DNA of 8,709 nucleotides from NCBI GenBank assembly GCA_964449305.1, contig CAYUYM010000148.1, forward strand, positions 1 to 8,709, read 5' to 3'. A program made the position numbers and the translations under genes. Of the stretch, positions 1 through 6,927 are shown piece after piece. The notes beneath the pieces were generated by a model, which was not told the DNA's origin, searched no databases, and worked only from the letters and a program-made list of their open reading frames with translations. How positions within the stretch are numbered: position 1 is the first letter of the stretch; every line of letters starts with the position of its first letter. This DNA is from CAYUYM01 sp964449305 (GTDB lineage: Bacteria > Bacteroidota > Ignavibacteria > SZUA-365 > CAYQST01).

Positions 1-2
1 GA

Positions 3-767
3 GATGTCACCGATGTGCTCCTCCTCGACGTCACCCCGTTGTCCCTTGGCATCGAAACGCTCGGCGGTGTGATGACCACACTCATCCCGGCCAACACCAC
101 CATCCCGACGCGCAAGAGCGAGGTGTTCTCCACCGCCGCAGACAGCCAGACCTCCGTGGAGATTCACGTGCTCCAGGGCGAGCGCCCGATGGCACAGGAC
201 AACCGAACCCTCGGCCGCTTCCACCTCGATGGCATCCCGCCGGCACCCCGTGGCGTGCCGCAGATCGAGGTCGCGTTCGACATCGATGCCAACGGCATCC
301 TCAACGTGGTCGCCAAGGACAAGGCCACCGGCAAGGAGCACTCCATCCGCATCACCTCCTCCAGCGGCTTGTCCAAGGACGAGGTGGAGAAGATGAAGCG
401 CGACGCCGAGGCCCATGCCGCCGAGGACAAGAAACGCAAGGAGGAGATCGACATTCGCAACCAGGCCGACAGCCTCGTCTTCCAGTCGAAGAAGCAGGTG
501 GAGGACTTCAAGGACAAGCTCCCCGCGGACATGACCTCACGCCTCACCTCCGACATCGCCGCGCTTGAGGAGGCCCTGAAGAACGGATCCCACGACGCGA
601 TCAAGACGCAGATGGATCAGCTCAGCAAGACCTGGAACGAGGCCTCCACACAGATGTACCAGAACGCCTCGCAGCAGGGCCCGACCGCTGGACCTGACGC
701 CGACGCGGGGCAGCAGGGCAAATCCGTGGAGGATGCCGACTACGAGGTGGTCGACGACTCCAAGTGA
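3..767 (+). CDS. dnaK: Chaperone DnaK (Hsp70), C-terminal part, 5' end outside the window
   Basis: The window opens inside the gene; the reading frame is already open at base 3 (DVTDV...), so the GTG at 15 is a Val codon, not a start. The visible 254 residues begin just before the conserved interdomain linker VLLLDVTPLSLGIET, which corresponds to about residue 385 of E. coli DnaK. The substrate-binding beta-sandwich follows (IHVLQGER, LDGIPPAPRGVPQIEV, FDIDANGILNVVAKDK), then the helical lid, a polar Gln/Ala/Gly-rich tail and the acidic end DYEVVDDSK. The ATPase domain is not in view. DnaK is the cytosolic ATP-driven chaperone that binds exposed hydrophobic peptides with DnaJ and GrpE. The acidic C-terminus resembles the EEVD-like tails of bacterial DnaK. 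No grpE or dnaJ gene lies downstream; the gene ends in its own terminator. Identification is secure from nearly continuous similarity to known DnaK sequences. Confidence 0.97.
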   Translation, partial: DVTDVLLLDVTPLSLGIETLGGVMTTLIPANTTIPTRKSEVFSTAADSQTSVEIHVLQGERPMAQDNRTLGRFHLDGIPPAPRGVPQIEVAFDIDANGILNVVAKDKATGKEHSIRITSSSGLSKDEVEKMKRDAEAHAAEDKKRKEEIDIRNQADSLVFQSKKQVEDFKDKLPADMTSRLTSDIAALEEALKNGSHDAIKTQMDQLSKTWNEASTQMYQNASQQGPTAGPDADAGQQGKSVEDADYEVVDDSK

Positions 768-789
768 CGCCCGTCAGAATCAGACACAG

Positions 790-820
790 AACGCGCCCGT
801 ATCAACTGCGGGCGCGTTTT
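790..820 (+). terminator. Rho-independent terminator of dnaK
   Basis: A perfect 10-bp stem (AACGCGCCCG at 790-799 paired with CGGGCGCGTT at 809-818) encloses a 9-base loop, and the 3' arm runs into TTTT at 817-820. It lies 22 bases after the dnaK stop codon, which is where an intrinsic terminator is expected. Confidence 0.88.
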
Positions 821-822
821 GC

Positions 823-830
823 TATATTTG
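823..830 (+). promoter_or_regulatory. Possible Bacteroidota-type -7 box for the Trm112-like gene
   Basis: TATATTTG matches the Bacteroidota -7 consensus TAnnTTTG. It sits directly after the dnaK terminator and 64 bases before the ATG of the next gene. No convincing TTTG -33 element is found 19-21 bases upstream, where the terminator loop and stem lie, so the call rests on the -7 box and its position only. Confidence 0.4.
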
Positions 831-894
831 CAGGCCGCATCCGAACGCGTCAGATGCGGACCAGTGACCTCATTCAGAGAGAAGGCACGGCACC

Positions 895-1104
895 ATGATC
901 AATCCGGAATTGTTGAAGATCCTCGTCTGCCCCATCGGCAGGGCCGATGTGCGGCTGGAGGGTGACTTCCTCGTCTGCACCCAGTGCGGCACACGCTACC
1001 CCATCGTCGACGACATCCCCATCATGCTGGTCGAGGAAGCCACTCTGCCGGAGGGCATCACGCAGCCCGGGGACGTCGTGTGCCGACCCGACCCGGCGAA
1101 GTGA
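895..1104 (+). CDS. Trm112-like / UPF0434 (YcaR-type) small zinc-ribbon protein
   Basis: This is a 69-residue protein of the Trm112p family, about the usual bacterial length of 60-70. The N-terminal LLKILVCPI and the VCTQCGTRYPIVDDIPIML core are characteristic. Archaeal and eukaryotic Trm112 is a zinc-binding partner that activates methyltransferases; the role of the bacterial stand-alone form is poorly defined, so activation of a methyltransferase here would be inference. The usual first knuckle CPxC is incomplete: Cys12 is present but the expected second Cys is Gly15. The second pair, Cys28-x-x-Cys31, is intact. E. coli YcaR also lacks part of the set, so loss is not proof of inactivity. 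The ATG is preceded by a purine-rich GAGAAGG at 878-884, 10 bases away. The stop lies 6 bases from the stop of the convergent ligase gene, with no terminator of its own. Confidence 0.85.
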   Translation: MINPELLKILVCPIGRADVRLEGDFLVCTQCGTRYPIVDDIPIMLVEEATLPEGITQPGDVVCRPDPAK

Positions 1105-1110
1105 TGCCGA

Positions 1111-2811
1111 TCAGCGCCTCGAGTAGAACTGCACGCTTTCCCATTCGGTGAACAGGTGGCGTACCGCGGTGCGCCGGTATTTGCCCGTCGACGTCGCCGG
1201 GATCTCCTCTCCGAACACCACCACCTTGGGGCACTTGGTGAATGGCAGGTGCAGCCGGCAGTGCTCCAGCACCTGCTCCGCTGTCACATCATCCTTCTCC
1301 CGCACCACATAGGCCCCCACCTCCTCTCCATACCAGTCGTTGTCGAAACCCACCGCCACACCGGCACGAACACCGGGGCAGCGGTTCACCACCTCGTCGA
1401 TCTCCAGCGGGGCGATGTTCACGCCGCCGCGGATGATGAGTTCCTTGAAGCGTCCTGTGATGAAATAGAAGCGTCGCCCATGCGTGTCACTCAGGTGAAA
1501 GCCCTCGTCCCCTGAATGGAACCAGCCATTCCGGAAGGCGTCGGCATTGGCCTGCGGATTCCGTGCATAGTGTTTCATGACGGTGACGCCCCGGATCACG
1601 ATCTCGCCGCGTTCCTGTTCAGCGCAGCTGCGCCCGTGCTCGTCCTGGATGTCCATCTCGTTGACGTCCAGGGCCACACCGATGGACGGGTGGCCAAAGG
1701 CCAGCATCCAGTCCCGATGCAGCGCCGGAGGGAGATCCACCGGCAGGAAGCATGAATAGCAGGTGGTTTCCGACAACCCGTAGCCATGGATGATCGGCAC
1801 CGCGTGGCGCTCCTCGAAACGCCGGGCGAGCTCGCAGGTCAGCGGCCCGGCGCCACAGATCACATGCCGCAGACACCGGGCCTCGTCGGGCATGGAGATG
1901 CCCTCGGCCAGGAGGAACTGGAGCAGCGTGGGCACGACACTGACAATCGTCACGCGTTCGCGCGCGACGATGGAAAAGAAGTACCGCGTGTGAAAGCGGC
2001 GCAGGAGCACAACGGATGCCCCGACCAGGAGTGGCGTCACGAGCGTCACCACGATCCCGTTGACATGATGGATGGGCAGAACGCACATCATCGTCTGTGA
2101 GGCATCGACACCATGCCAGGCAGCAATGGCCTGGGCGTCGGCGATGAGGTTGCGCTGGTCCAGCACCACGCCCTTGGGAGCGCCCGTGGTCCCCGACGTA
2201 TACACGATGAGCGCCTCGTCATCGGGACTGCCAGGCAGCCCGTCTGGTGGCAGCGGTTCGGCCGCATCGATCTCCTGCTCCAACGATGGCGGATCCTGAG
2301 GGGGTGCTCCGGAAAGCAGGATCTCGACAGCAGCCTTCTCAGCGGCAAGGATGCATCGGATGCGTTCAATGTACTCCGGCCGCACGATCACCATGCGTGG
2401 GTGCGCGTGTGTGAGGATGTACCGGATGCGGTCATCATCCTCCCCCACATTGACGGGCACAACGACGGCCCCCAATGCCCATGCCGCGAAGTGGACGACG
2501 ACGGTGTCGACATGGTTGTGTGACACAATGCAGATGCGGTCACCGCGCTCCACACCGCGCCTGCGCAGGACGGCGGCGGCGGAGAGGACGCGTGTCAGGA
2601 AGCCGGCGTGGTCGTATCGTCGCACGGGAAGGCCATCGTCCTCAACATGCGTGATGCAGGGCGCTTCAGGATTCCGCCCCGCTGCATCGGCGAGGAGGTG
2701 AATGATCCCACGCGTGCTGCATGCCCTTGCGGTGATGATTCGCCGATCGCGCCGGGCCTCGATCGCCCGGGTGTGATCCGCTTCCAATGCGAAGTGTTCG
2801 GAGTATGCCAT
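1111..2811 (-). CDS. AMP-dependent synthetase/ligase (acyl-CoA synthetase type)
   Basis: This is a class I adenylate-forming enzyme, which activates a carboxylic acid with ATP to an acyl-adenylate and usually transfers it to CoA. With the chosen start it has 566 residues, normal for the family. Visible core motifs: the P-loop YTSGTTGAPKG (204-214), HGYGLSETT (342-350), WFHSGDEG (430-437), the hinge and signature region ITGRFKELIIRGGVNIAPLE (451-470), and PATSTGKYRR near the end with the catalytic Lys at 544. All key residues appear intact. The substrate cannot be read from the sequence; a fatty or aromatic acid, or an acyl group for a carrier protein, are all possible. The frame stays open upstream to 3162, but that part reads antisense through the start of the divergent lipoprotein gene and has low-complexity composition. 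I chose the Met at 2811 (MAYSEHF); 2853 (MLVERV) is an alternative. Neither has a strong ribosome-binding site. No linked pathway gene is in view. Confidence 0.9.
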   Translation of the reverse strand: MAYSEHFALEADHTRAIEARRDRRIITARACSTRGIIHLLADAAGRNPEAPCITHVEDDGLPVRRYDHAGFLTRVLSAAAVLRRRGVERGDRICIVSHNHVDTVVVHFAAWALGAVVVPVNVGEDDDRIRYILTHAHPRMVIVRPEYIERIRCILAAEKAAVEILLSGAPPQDPPSLEQEIDAAEPLPPDGLPGSPDDEALIVYTSGTTGAPKGVVLDQRNLIADAQAIAAWHGVDASQTMMCVLPIHHVNGIVVTLVTPLLVGASVVLLRRFHTRYFFSIVARERVTIVSVVPTLLQFLLAEGISMPDEARCLRHVICGAGPLTCELARRFEERHAVPIIHGYGLSETTCYSCFLPVDLPPALHRDWMLAFGHPSIGVALDVNEMDIQDEHGRSCAEQERGEIVIRGVTVMKHYARNPQANADAFRNGWFHSGDEGFHLSDTHGRRFYFITGRFKELIIRGGVNIAPLEIDEVVNRCPGVRAGVAVGFDNDWYGEEVGAYVVREKDDVTAEQVLEHCRLHLPFTKCPKVVVFGEEIPATSTGKYRRTAVRHLFTEWESVQFYSRR

Positions 2812-2871
2812 GGCCTGCCAGATTGATGGTGAAATGACACGTTCCACCAACATCCGCACGAGGAAAAAGAT

Positions 2872-2900
2872 TCGCCGGAAGGCGTCCGACGGCGATTTTT
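2872..2900 (+). terminator. Hairpin with T-run in the divergent intergenic region
   Basis: TCGCCG (2872-2877) pairs with CGGCGA (2890-2895), and TTTTT follows at 2896-2900, then CTTTCT. The stem has only 6 bp and the loop is 12 bases, which can itself fold partly (CGCC/GGCG), so this is a modest terminator candidate for plus-strand transcription. The T-run overlaps the proposed -33 region of the next gene. Confidence 0.35.
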
Positions 2901-2927
2901 CTTTCTGCCCCGGTTGTGATACTTTCG
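2896..2927 (+). promoter_or_regulatory. Possible Bacteroidota-type promoter of the fused lipoprotein gene
   Basis: TTTT (2896-2899), a 20-base spacer and TACTTTCG (2920-2927) approximate the Bacteroidota pattern TTTG-N19-21-TAnnTTTG, with one mismatch in each box. Transcription would start about 30 bases before the ATG at 2965. The spacing equals that of the better promoter before sucD. Confidence 0.4.
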
Positions 2928-2964
2928 GTCTCGAACCCCCTGTTCCACCCAATCGCCTTCCACC

Positions 2965-4713
2965 ATGAAACATTCCGTCCTTCTGTTCCTGCTCGCCTGT
3001 TGCCTTGGTGTCTTCTCCGCCTGTGAGGAGGATTCCACGATCCTTCTCGCACCCACCGCAAAGACCCTGGTGATCATCAGCGACGTTGATGCCGGGAGCG
3101 ATGTGATCCTGGAGCTGCAGGGGGCGGTGCGCAGCGCCCATCCCGACGTGGTGATCCACCACATCAAGACCAAGCCCTTCGACATCCCCGAGGCGGCGTA
3201 TCTGCTGGATGTCGCGCTGGAGCAGTATCCCGACGGCACCACATTCGTTGTGCTTGTTGAACCGGGAGCATCCACAAGAAAACTCGTCTATTCCGTCGGT
3301 GCATCCCGCATCCTTGTCCCCGACAACGGCATCTCATCACGCGTGATCGACCGGGCGCATCCAGGCAGGTTCTGGTTCGCGACGAACCCGGACCTCGTCG
3401 GCGGCAACCCCGCGACCATCACCTACGAGACCTTTTATCGCTCGACCACGCTGTCGCTTCTTGCGGACACACCGCTCGAACGCTTCGGCGAGGAATGCGC
3501 CACGCCCGTCACCTGGCCCATCATGCACGCCACTGCGGACGCTGACACGCTCCGTGGCGAGATCCTCTTCACGGACAATTTCGGCAACTGCGTCACGAAC
3601 ATCACTGATTCCCTCGGGCGCGCCTTCACACCGGGAACCATTCTCCGGGTGAAGGCCGGCGGGACGACGTTTTACGTCCGCATGGGCACAACGTACAGTT
3701 CCGTCGCCGGTGGTGAGAACGTCGGGTTCTTCAACGGGTCGCATCGTCTCGAACTGGCGGTCAATTACGCGAGCCTCGTCAATCGCTACGGCAGCAGCGC
3801 AGGAACGCCGGTGGCCGTGTCTCGAGCAATGCCGGTGATCGGCATTCTGGCCGTGAGCCACAACCCGGTCAGTGACGCGATGCTGGCCCTCGTCCGTGAG
3901 CGCCTTGCGGCTCTCGGGCTCGTCGACGGGCAGACCGCGCGCATCGTGGAGCGGAACGCCAACGGCGACGTGGCGCTCCTCCCTGGTCTGGCGTCGGAGC
4001 TCGTCGCAGAGAATGCGGATGTTGTCCTGTCGGTCACCACCAGCGCCTCGCAGGCGGCTGCGCGTGCCATCCCGGAATCCATCCCCGTGGTCTTCACCTT
4101 CGTCACCGCACCGGAGCGTGCCGGCCTCTTCCTGCTGCGCAACAACATCACCGGTCTGTCGGCCGCCATCGACATCGATGCCTGGCTCGGCTTTGTACGT
4201 CGCCTTCAGCCGACACTGAAGCTCGCGGGCGTGATGTTCAATCCCGCCGAACCCAACTCGCAGGTGACGCAGGAACAGCTTCAGATGCTCGCCCCGCTTC
4301 ACGGCTTCTCGCTGGTGAACGCCACCGTCGCCGGTGTGGACCAGATCCCGCAGGCACTGACGCAGCTTGCCATGTCTCAGGTGGGCGCCGTGCTGACCGT
4401 GGGTGACAACACCATCGATGCCGGCATGCGGACGCTGGCGGCCCTGGCCATGAACGCCAGGCTGCCGCTGTTCGGTTCGTCCAAGGAGAATGTCGCCGAC
4501 GGCGCGCTCGCGGCGATCACCATCGACACCGACGAGATGGCGCGGAACTCCGGGGATGTCCTTTCGCACGTGCTCTTCGGCATGCCGGCCCCGCAGATCC
4601 CGGTGATGCGCTTCCCGACCAACGTCATCGCCCTCAACCGCTCCACCGCCGCCGCCCTTGGGTATGCCTTTTCACCAGATCTGCTCATGGTTGCGCGCTA
4701 CATCTACCCCTGA
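2965..4713 (+). CDS. Lipoprotein: degenerate SAM hydroxide adenosyltransferase-like domain fused to TrpX-type ABC substrate-binding domain
   Basis: A 582-residue predicted lipoprotein. Residues 1-20 form a lipoprotein signal peptide with lipobox FSAC and lipid-anchor Cys20, followed by acidic EED. Residues ~34-277 resemble DUF62 (SAM hydroxide adenosyltransferase, which splits SAM to adenosine and methionine): YPDGTTFVVLVEPG (88-101), LVPDNGI (117-123), GEILFTDNFGNCVTNI (198-213) and RLELAVN (261-267). The catalytic Asp-Arg-His set appears broken: Asp of VDPG is Glu99, Arg105 may remain, and TFHGRD is TFYRST (156-161), without His. Residues ~289-582 match the ABC_sub_bind/TrpX family: IGILAVSHNP at the start, FTFVTAPERAG (377-387), a hinge near TVGDNTI (478-484), GSSKENVADGALAAI (504-518), and the end ALNRSTAAALGY...SPDLLMVA. 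No permease or ATPase gene lies nearby. The start has no Shine-Dalgarno. It is probably a ligand-binding lipoprotein rather than an enzyme; the ligand is unknown. Both domain calls are from motif reading only. Confidence 0.8.
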   Translation: MKHSVLLFLLACCLGVFSACEEDSTILLAPTAKTLVIISDVDAGSDVILELQGAVRSAHPDVVIHHIKTKPFDIPEAAYLLDVALEQYPDGTTFVVLVEPGASTRKLVYSVGASRILVPDNGISSRVIDRAHPGRFWFATNPDLVGGNPATITYETFYRSTTLSLLADTPLERFGEECATPVTWPIMHATADADTLRGEILFTDNFGNCVTNITDSLGRAFTPGTILRVKAGGTTFYVRMGTTYSSVAGGENVGFFNGSHRLELAVNYASLVNRYGSSAGTPVAVSRAMPVIGILAVSHNPVSDAMLALVRERLAALGLVDGQTARIVERNANGDVALLPGLASELVAENADVVLSVTTSASQAAARAIPESIPVVFTFVTAPERAGLFLLRNNITGLSAAIDIDAWLGFVRRLQPTLKLAGVMFNPAEPNSQVTQEQLQMLAPLHGFSLVNATVAGVDQIPQALTQLAMSQVGAVLTVGDNTIDAGMRTLAALAMNARLPLFGSSKENVADGALAAITIDTDEMARNSGDVLSHVLFGMPAPQIPVMRFPTNVIALNRSTAAALGYAFSPDLLMVARYIYP

Positions 4714-4719
4714 GCGGAC

Positions 4720-5403
4720 GTGGAGCTGCACGACCTTCCCCTGCTCTTTCTCACGGGCTTCTTTTCAAGTGTCCACTGCATCGGGATGTGCGGTGCGCTG
4801 GTGATCGGATACACCGGGGCACAGCCCGTCCGTTCCGGCTCCCGCTGGGCCGCGCACCTCGGCTACACCACCGGCCGCATCGGTTCCTACGCCCTGCTCG
4901 GCCTCGCCTCCGGAGCAGCGGGTTCGCGCCTCGCACAGCTTCAATCCTATGGCTCAACCCTGTCGGTGCTGCTCGGCATGCTCATGCTGGCCGCCGCAGC
5001 CGGCACCACGGGCTGGACAGGCCGGCTCCTGACCGGGCGTCTGCGGCTGCCACTCGTTGGACGACTCACCGCCGTCACCCGTCGGCTCGTGTCCATGCCG
5101 GGCGCGGAGAGCGCCTTCTATCTCGGCGTCCTCACCCCCTTCCTGCCCTGTGGCCTGCTCTATGCCATGGTGATCAAGGCGGCGGACGCCGGTTCAGCGC
5201 TGGCCGGCGCACTGAACATGGTCGCCTTCGGCCTCGGCATGGCACCCGCCCTCCTGCTCACGGGACTCTTCGTGCAGTACCTCGGACCCCGGCTGCGCCG
5301 TGCCGGGATGCTCATCACCGCACTCTCCTTCGCCGTGATGGGGCTCGCCATGATTGCCAGGGGACTCGGGCTCCCCTTCCCCTGGATGGAGTACCTGCAC
5401 TGA
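4720..5403 (+). CDS. TauE/SafE-like (COG2836) integral membrane protein
   Basis: A 227-residue polytopic membrane protein with about six hydrophobic segments (roughly 8-31, 47-66, 78-98, 132-152, 158-187, 195-214). The N-terminal FSSVHCIGMCGAL (15-27) carries the HCxGMCG motif of the COG2836 family, often annotated as sulfite exporter TauE/SafE or urease accessory UreH-like. FYLGVLTPFLPCGLLY (133-148) is the second conserved element, with a Pro-Cys pair like that of CcdA-type proteins. Members in other genomes often lie near cytochrome oxidase or copper-handling genes, so metal or thiol transport is plausible; sulfite export is not shown. The start is a GTG 6 bases after the stop of the lipoprotein gene, so the two are probably co-transcribed and translationally coupled. 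No later start keeps the first membrane segment and its motif. The substrate is unknown. Confidence 0.83.
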   Translation: MELHDLPLLFLTGFFSSVHCIGMCGALVIGYTGAQPVRSGSRWAAHLGYTTGRIGSYALLGLASGAAGSRLAQLQSYGSTLSVLLGMLMLAAAAGTTGWTGRLLTGRLRLPLVGRLTAVTRRLVSMPGAESAFYLGVLTPFLPCGLLYAMVIKAADAGSALAGALNMVAFGLGMAPALLLTGLFVQYLGPRLRRAGMLITALSFAVMGLAMIARGLGLPFPWMEYLH

Positions 5404-5404
5404 C

Positions 5405-5493
5405 ACGCCATTTGGCAAACACCGCGTTTCATTGTAGCTTTGCGGATGTCTCTGCAGTGACCGCTGCATGATCATTCACCAGACGCCATTTGG
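5405..5493 (+). repeat. 11-bp direct repeat flanking the sucD promoter and leader
   Basis: ACGCCATTTGG occurs at 5405-5415 and again at 5483-5493, 78 bases apart. The first copy contains the -33 box TTTG; the second ends in the first bases of the Shine-Dalgarno TGGAG of sucD. No function is established. Confidence 0.5.
5411..5442 (+). promoter_or_regulatory. Bacteroidota-type promoter of sucD
   Basis: TTTG (5411-5414), a 20-base spacer and TAGCTTTG (5435-5442) match the Bacteroidota consensus TTTG-N19-21-TAnnTTTG exactly. The expected transcription start is near 5449, which gives a leader of about 54 bases before the sucD ATG. The position right after the upstream stop codon supports independent expression of sucD. 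Confidence 0.75.
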
Positions 5494-5502
5494 AGATTCA
5501 GC

Positions 5503-6384
<882 letters not shown>

Positions 6385-6422
6385 TTTCGGCGGCCGGTTC
6401 CCGGCATCATTCTCACCACCTC

Positions 6423-6452
6423 GCCGAAACCCCGTTCCCACGGGGTTTCGGC
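6423..6452 (+). terminator. Perfect 13-bp hairpin after sucD
   Basis: GCCGAAACCCCGT (6423-6435) and ACGGGGTTTCGGC (6440-6452) form a perfect stem around the 4-base loop TCCC, 38 bases after the sucD stop. No T-run follows (ATTCC), so it may act as a weak terminator, a transcript-end stabiliser or an attenuator before the next gene rather than a classic intrinsic terminator. Confidence 0.65.
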
Positions 6453-6489
6453 ATTCCACCCCACGCACATTTCACCACCGGAGTACATC

Positions 6490-6858
6490 ATGGACAATCG
6501 CAAGGATCGGATCCGCGAATACAAGATGAAGCAGCCCGTCGCGGGCGTCTTCGCCATCATCTTCAAACCCACCGGCCGCGCCCTGCTCGGCAGCAGCCTC
6601 AACCTCGACGGCCCCTTCAACCGCTTCCGCTTCGAGCTGAAGATGGGCAGCCACCAGAACGCCGCGCTTCAAGCCGACTGGAACGCGTTCGGTGAGGAGG
6701 CCTTCGACTTCGTCATCCTCGAGACCATCGAGCCGAAAACGGAACCAGGCTACAACTACAGTGAGGACCTGGCGATCCTGGAGCAGATCTGGATCGACCG
6801 GTACCAGCCCTTCGACGAGAAATGCTACAACACGAAGACGAAGATCCGCATGGCCTGA
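6490..6858 (+). CDS. GIY-YIG nuclease family protein, divergent
   Basis: A 122-residue protein resembling a family of small stand-alone GIY-YIG proteins found in several phyla. The signature is degenerate: GVF (19-21) stands for GIY and LLG (32-34) for YIG, so both usual tyrosines are replaced. Other family-like positions remain: GSSLNLDGPFNRFRFEL (34-50) with candidate catalytic Arg45 or Arg47, MGSHQN (52-57) with His55, WNAFGEEAFDFVILE (64-78), and LEQIWIDRYQPFDEKCYN (97-114) with candidate metal-binding Glu98 and Asn114. GIY-YIG domains cut or nick DNA in repair, restriction and homing; no specific role is known for this subgroup and the lost tyrosines leave nuclease activity uncertain. 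The ATG has GGAG at 6480-6483, 6 bases upstream. It follows the sucD hairpin and converges with the phosphate permease gene. It shows no sign of a nearby intron or mobile element. Confidence 0.8.
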   Translation: MDNRKDRIREYKMKQPVAGVFAIIFKPTGRALLGSSLNLDGPFNRFRFELKMGSHQNAALQADWNAFGEEAFDFVILETIEPKTEPGYNYSEDLAILEQIWIDRYQPFDEKCYNTKTKIRMA

Positions 6859-6872
6859 TGCCCGATAGACAC

Positions 6873-6907
6873 CCCCGCAGAGCCGTCACGTCGGCCCGCA
6901 TGCGGGG
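6873..6907. terminator. Stem-loop between convergent genes, possible bidirectional terminator
   Basis: CCCCGCA (6873-6879) pairs with TGCGGGG (6901-6907), and GCCG/CGGC (6882-6885, 6892-6895) can fold inside it. A longer-range pair, GACACCC at 6868-6874 with GGGTGTC at 6923-6929, encloses the whole and covers the stop codon of the permease gene. It fills the 69-base gap between the convergent genes. No T-run follows on either strand, so function is tentative. Confidence 0.4.
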
Positions 6908-6927
6908 CAGGTGGCAGAGGGCGGGTG

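Noticed and set aside
15..17. GTG as a start codon for a separate short DnaK-like gene
   Set aside because: The frame is open and matches DnaK (DVTDV) up to the window edge, so the gene simply begins before the window.
2965..3000. Cys12 (LLAC) as the lipid-anchor cysteine
   Set aside because: It would leave too short a hydrophobic segment for a signal peptide; Cys20 (FSAC) gives a normal length.
2812..3162. N-terminal extension of the ligase frame by 117 codons
   Set aside because: It reads antisense through the signal peptide and first domain of the divergent lipoprotein gene and across its promoter, has Gly/Lys/Gln-rich non-family composition, and adenylate-forming enzymes do not have it.
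3337..4569. 410-codon minus-strand open frame opposite the fused lipoprotein
   Set aside because: Its composition is rich in Arg, His, Gly and Asp without hydrophobic core patterns, typical of the antisense of a GC-rich gene; the plus strand has clear domain motifs.
6490..6858. GIY-YIG protein as a homing endonuclease or mobile element part
   Set aside because: No intron, intein, terminal repeat or DNA-binding extension is seen, and it sits between ordinary housekeeping genes.
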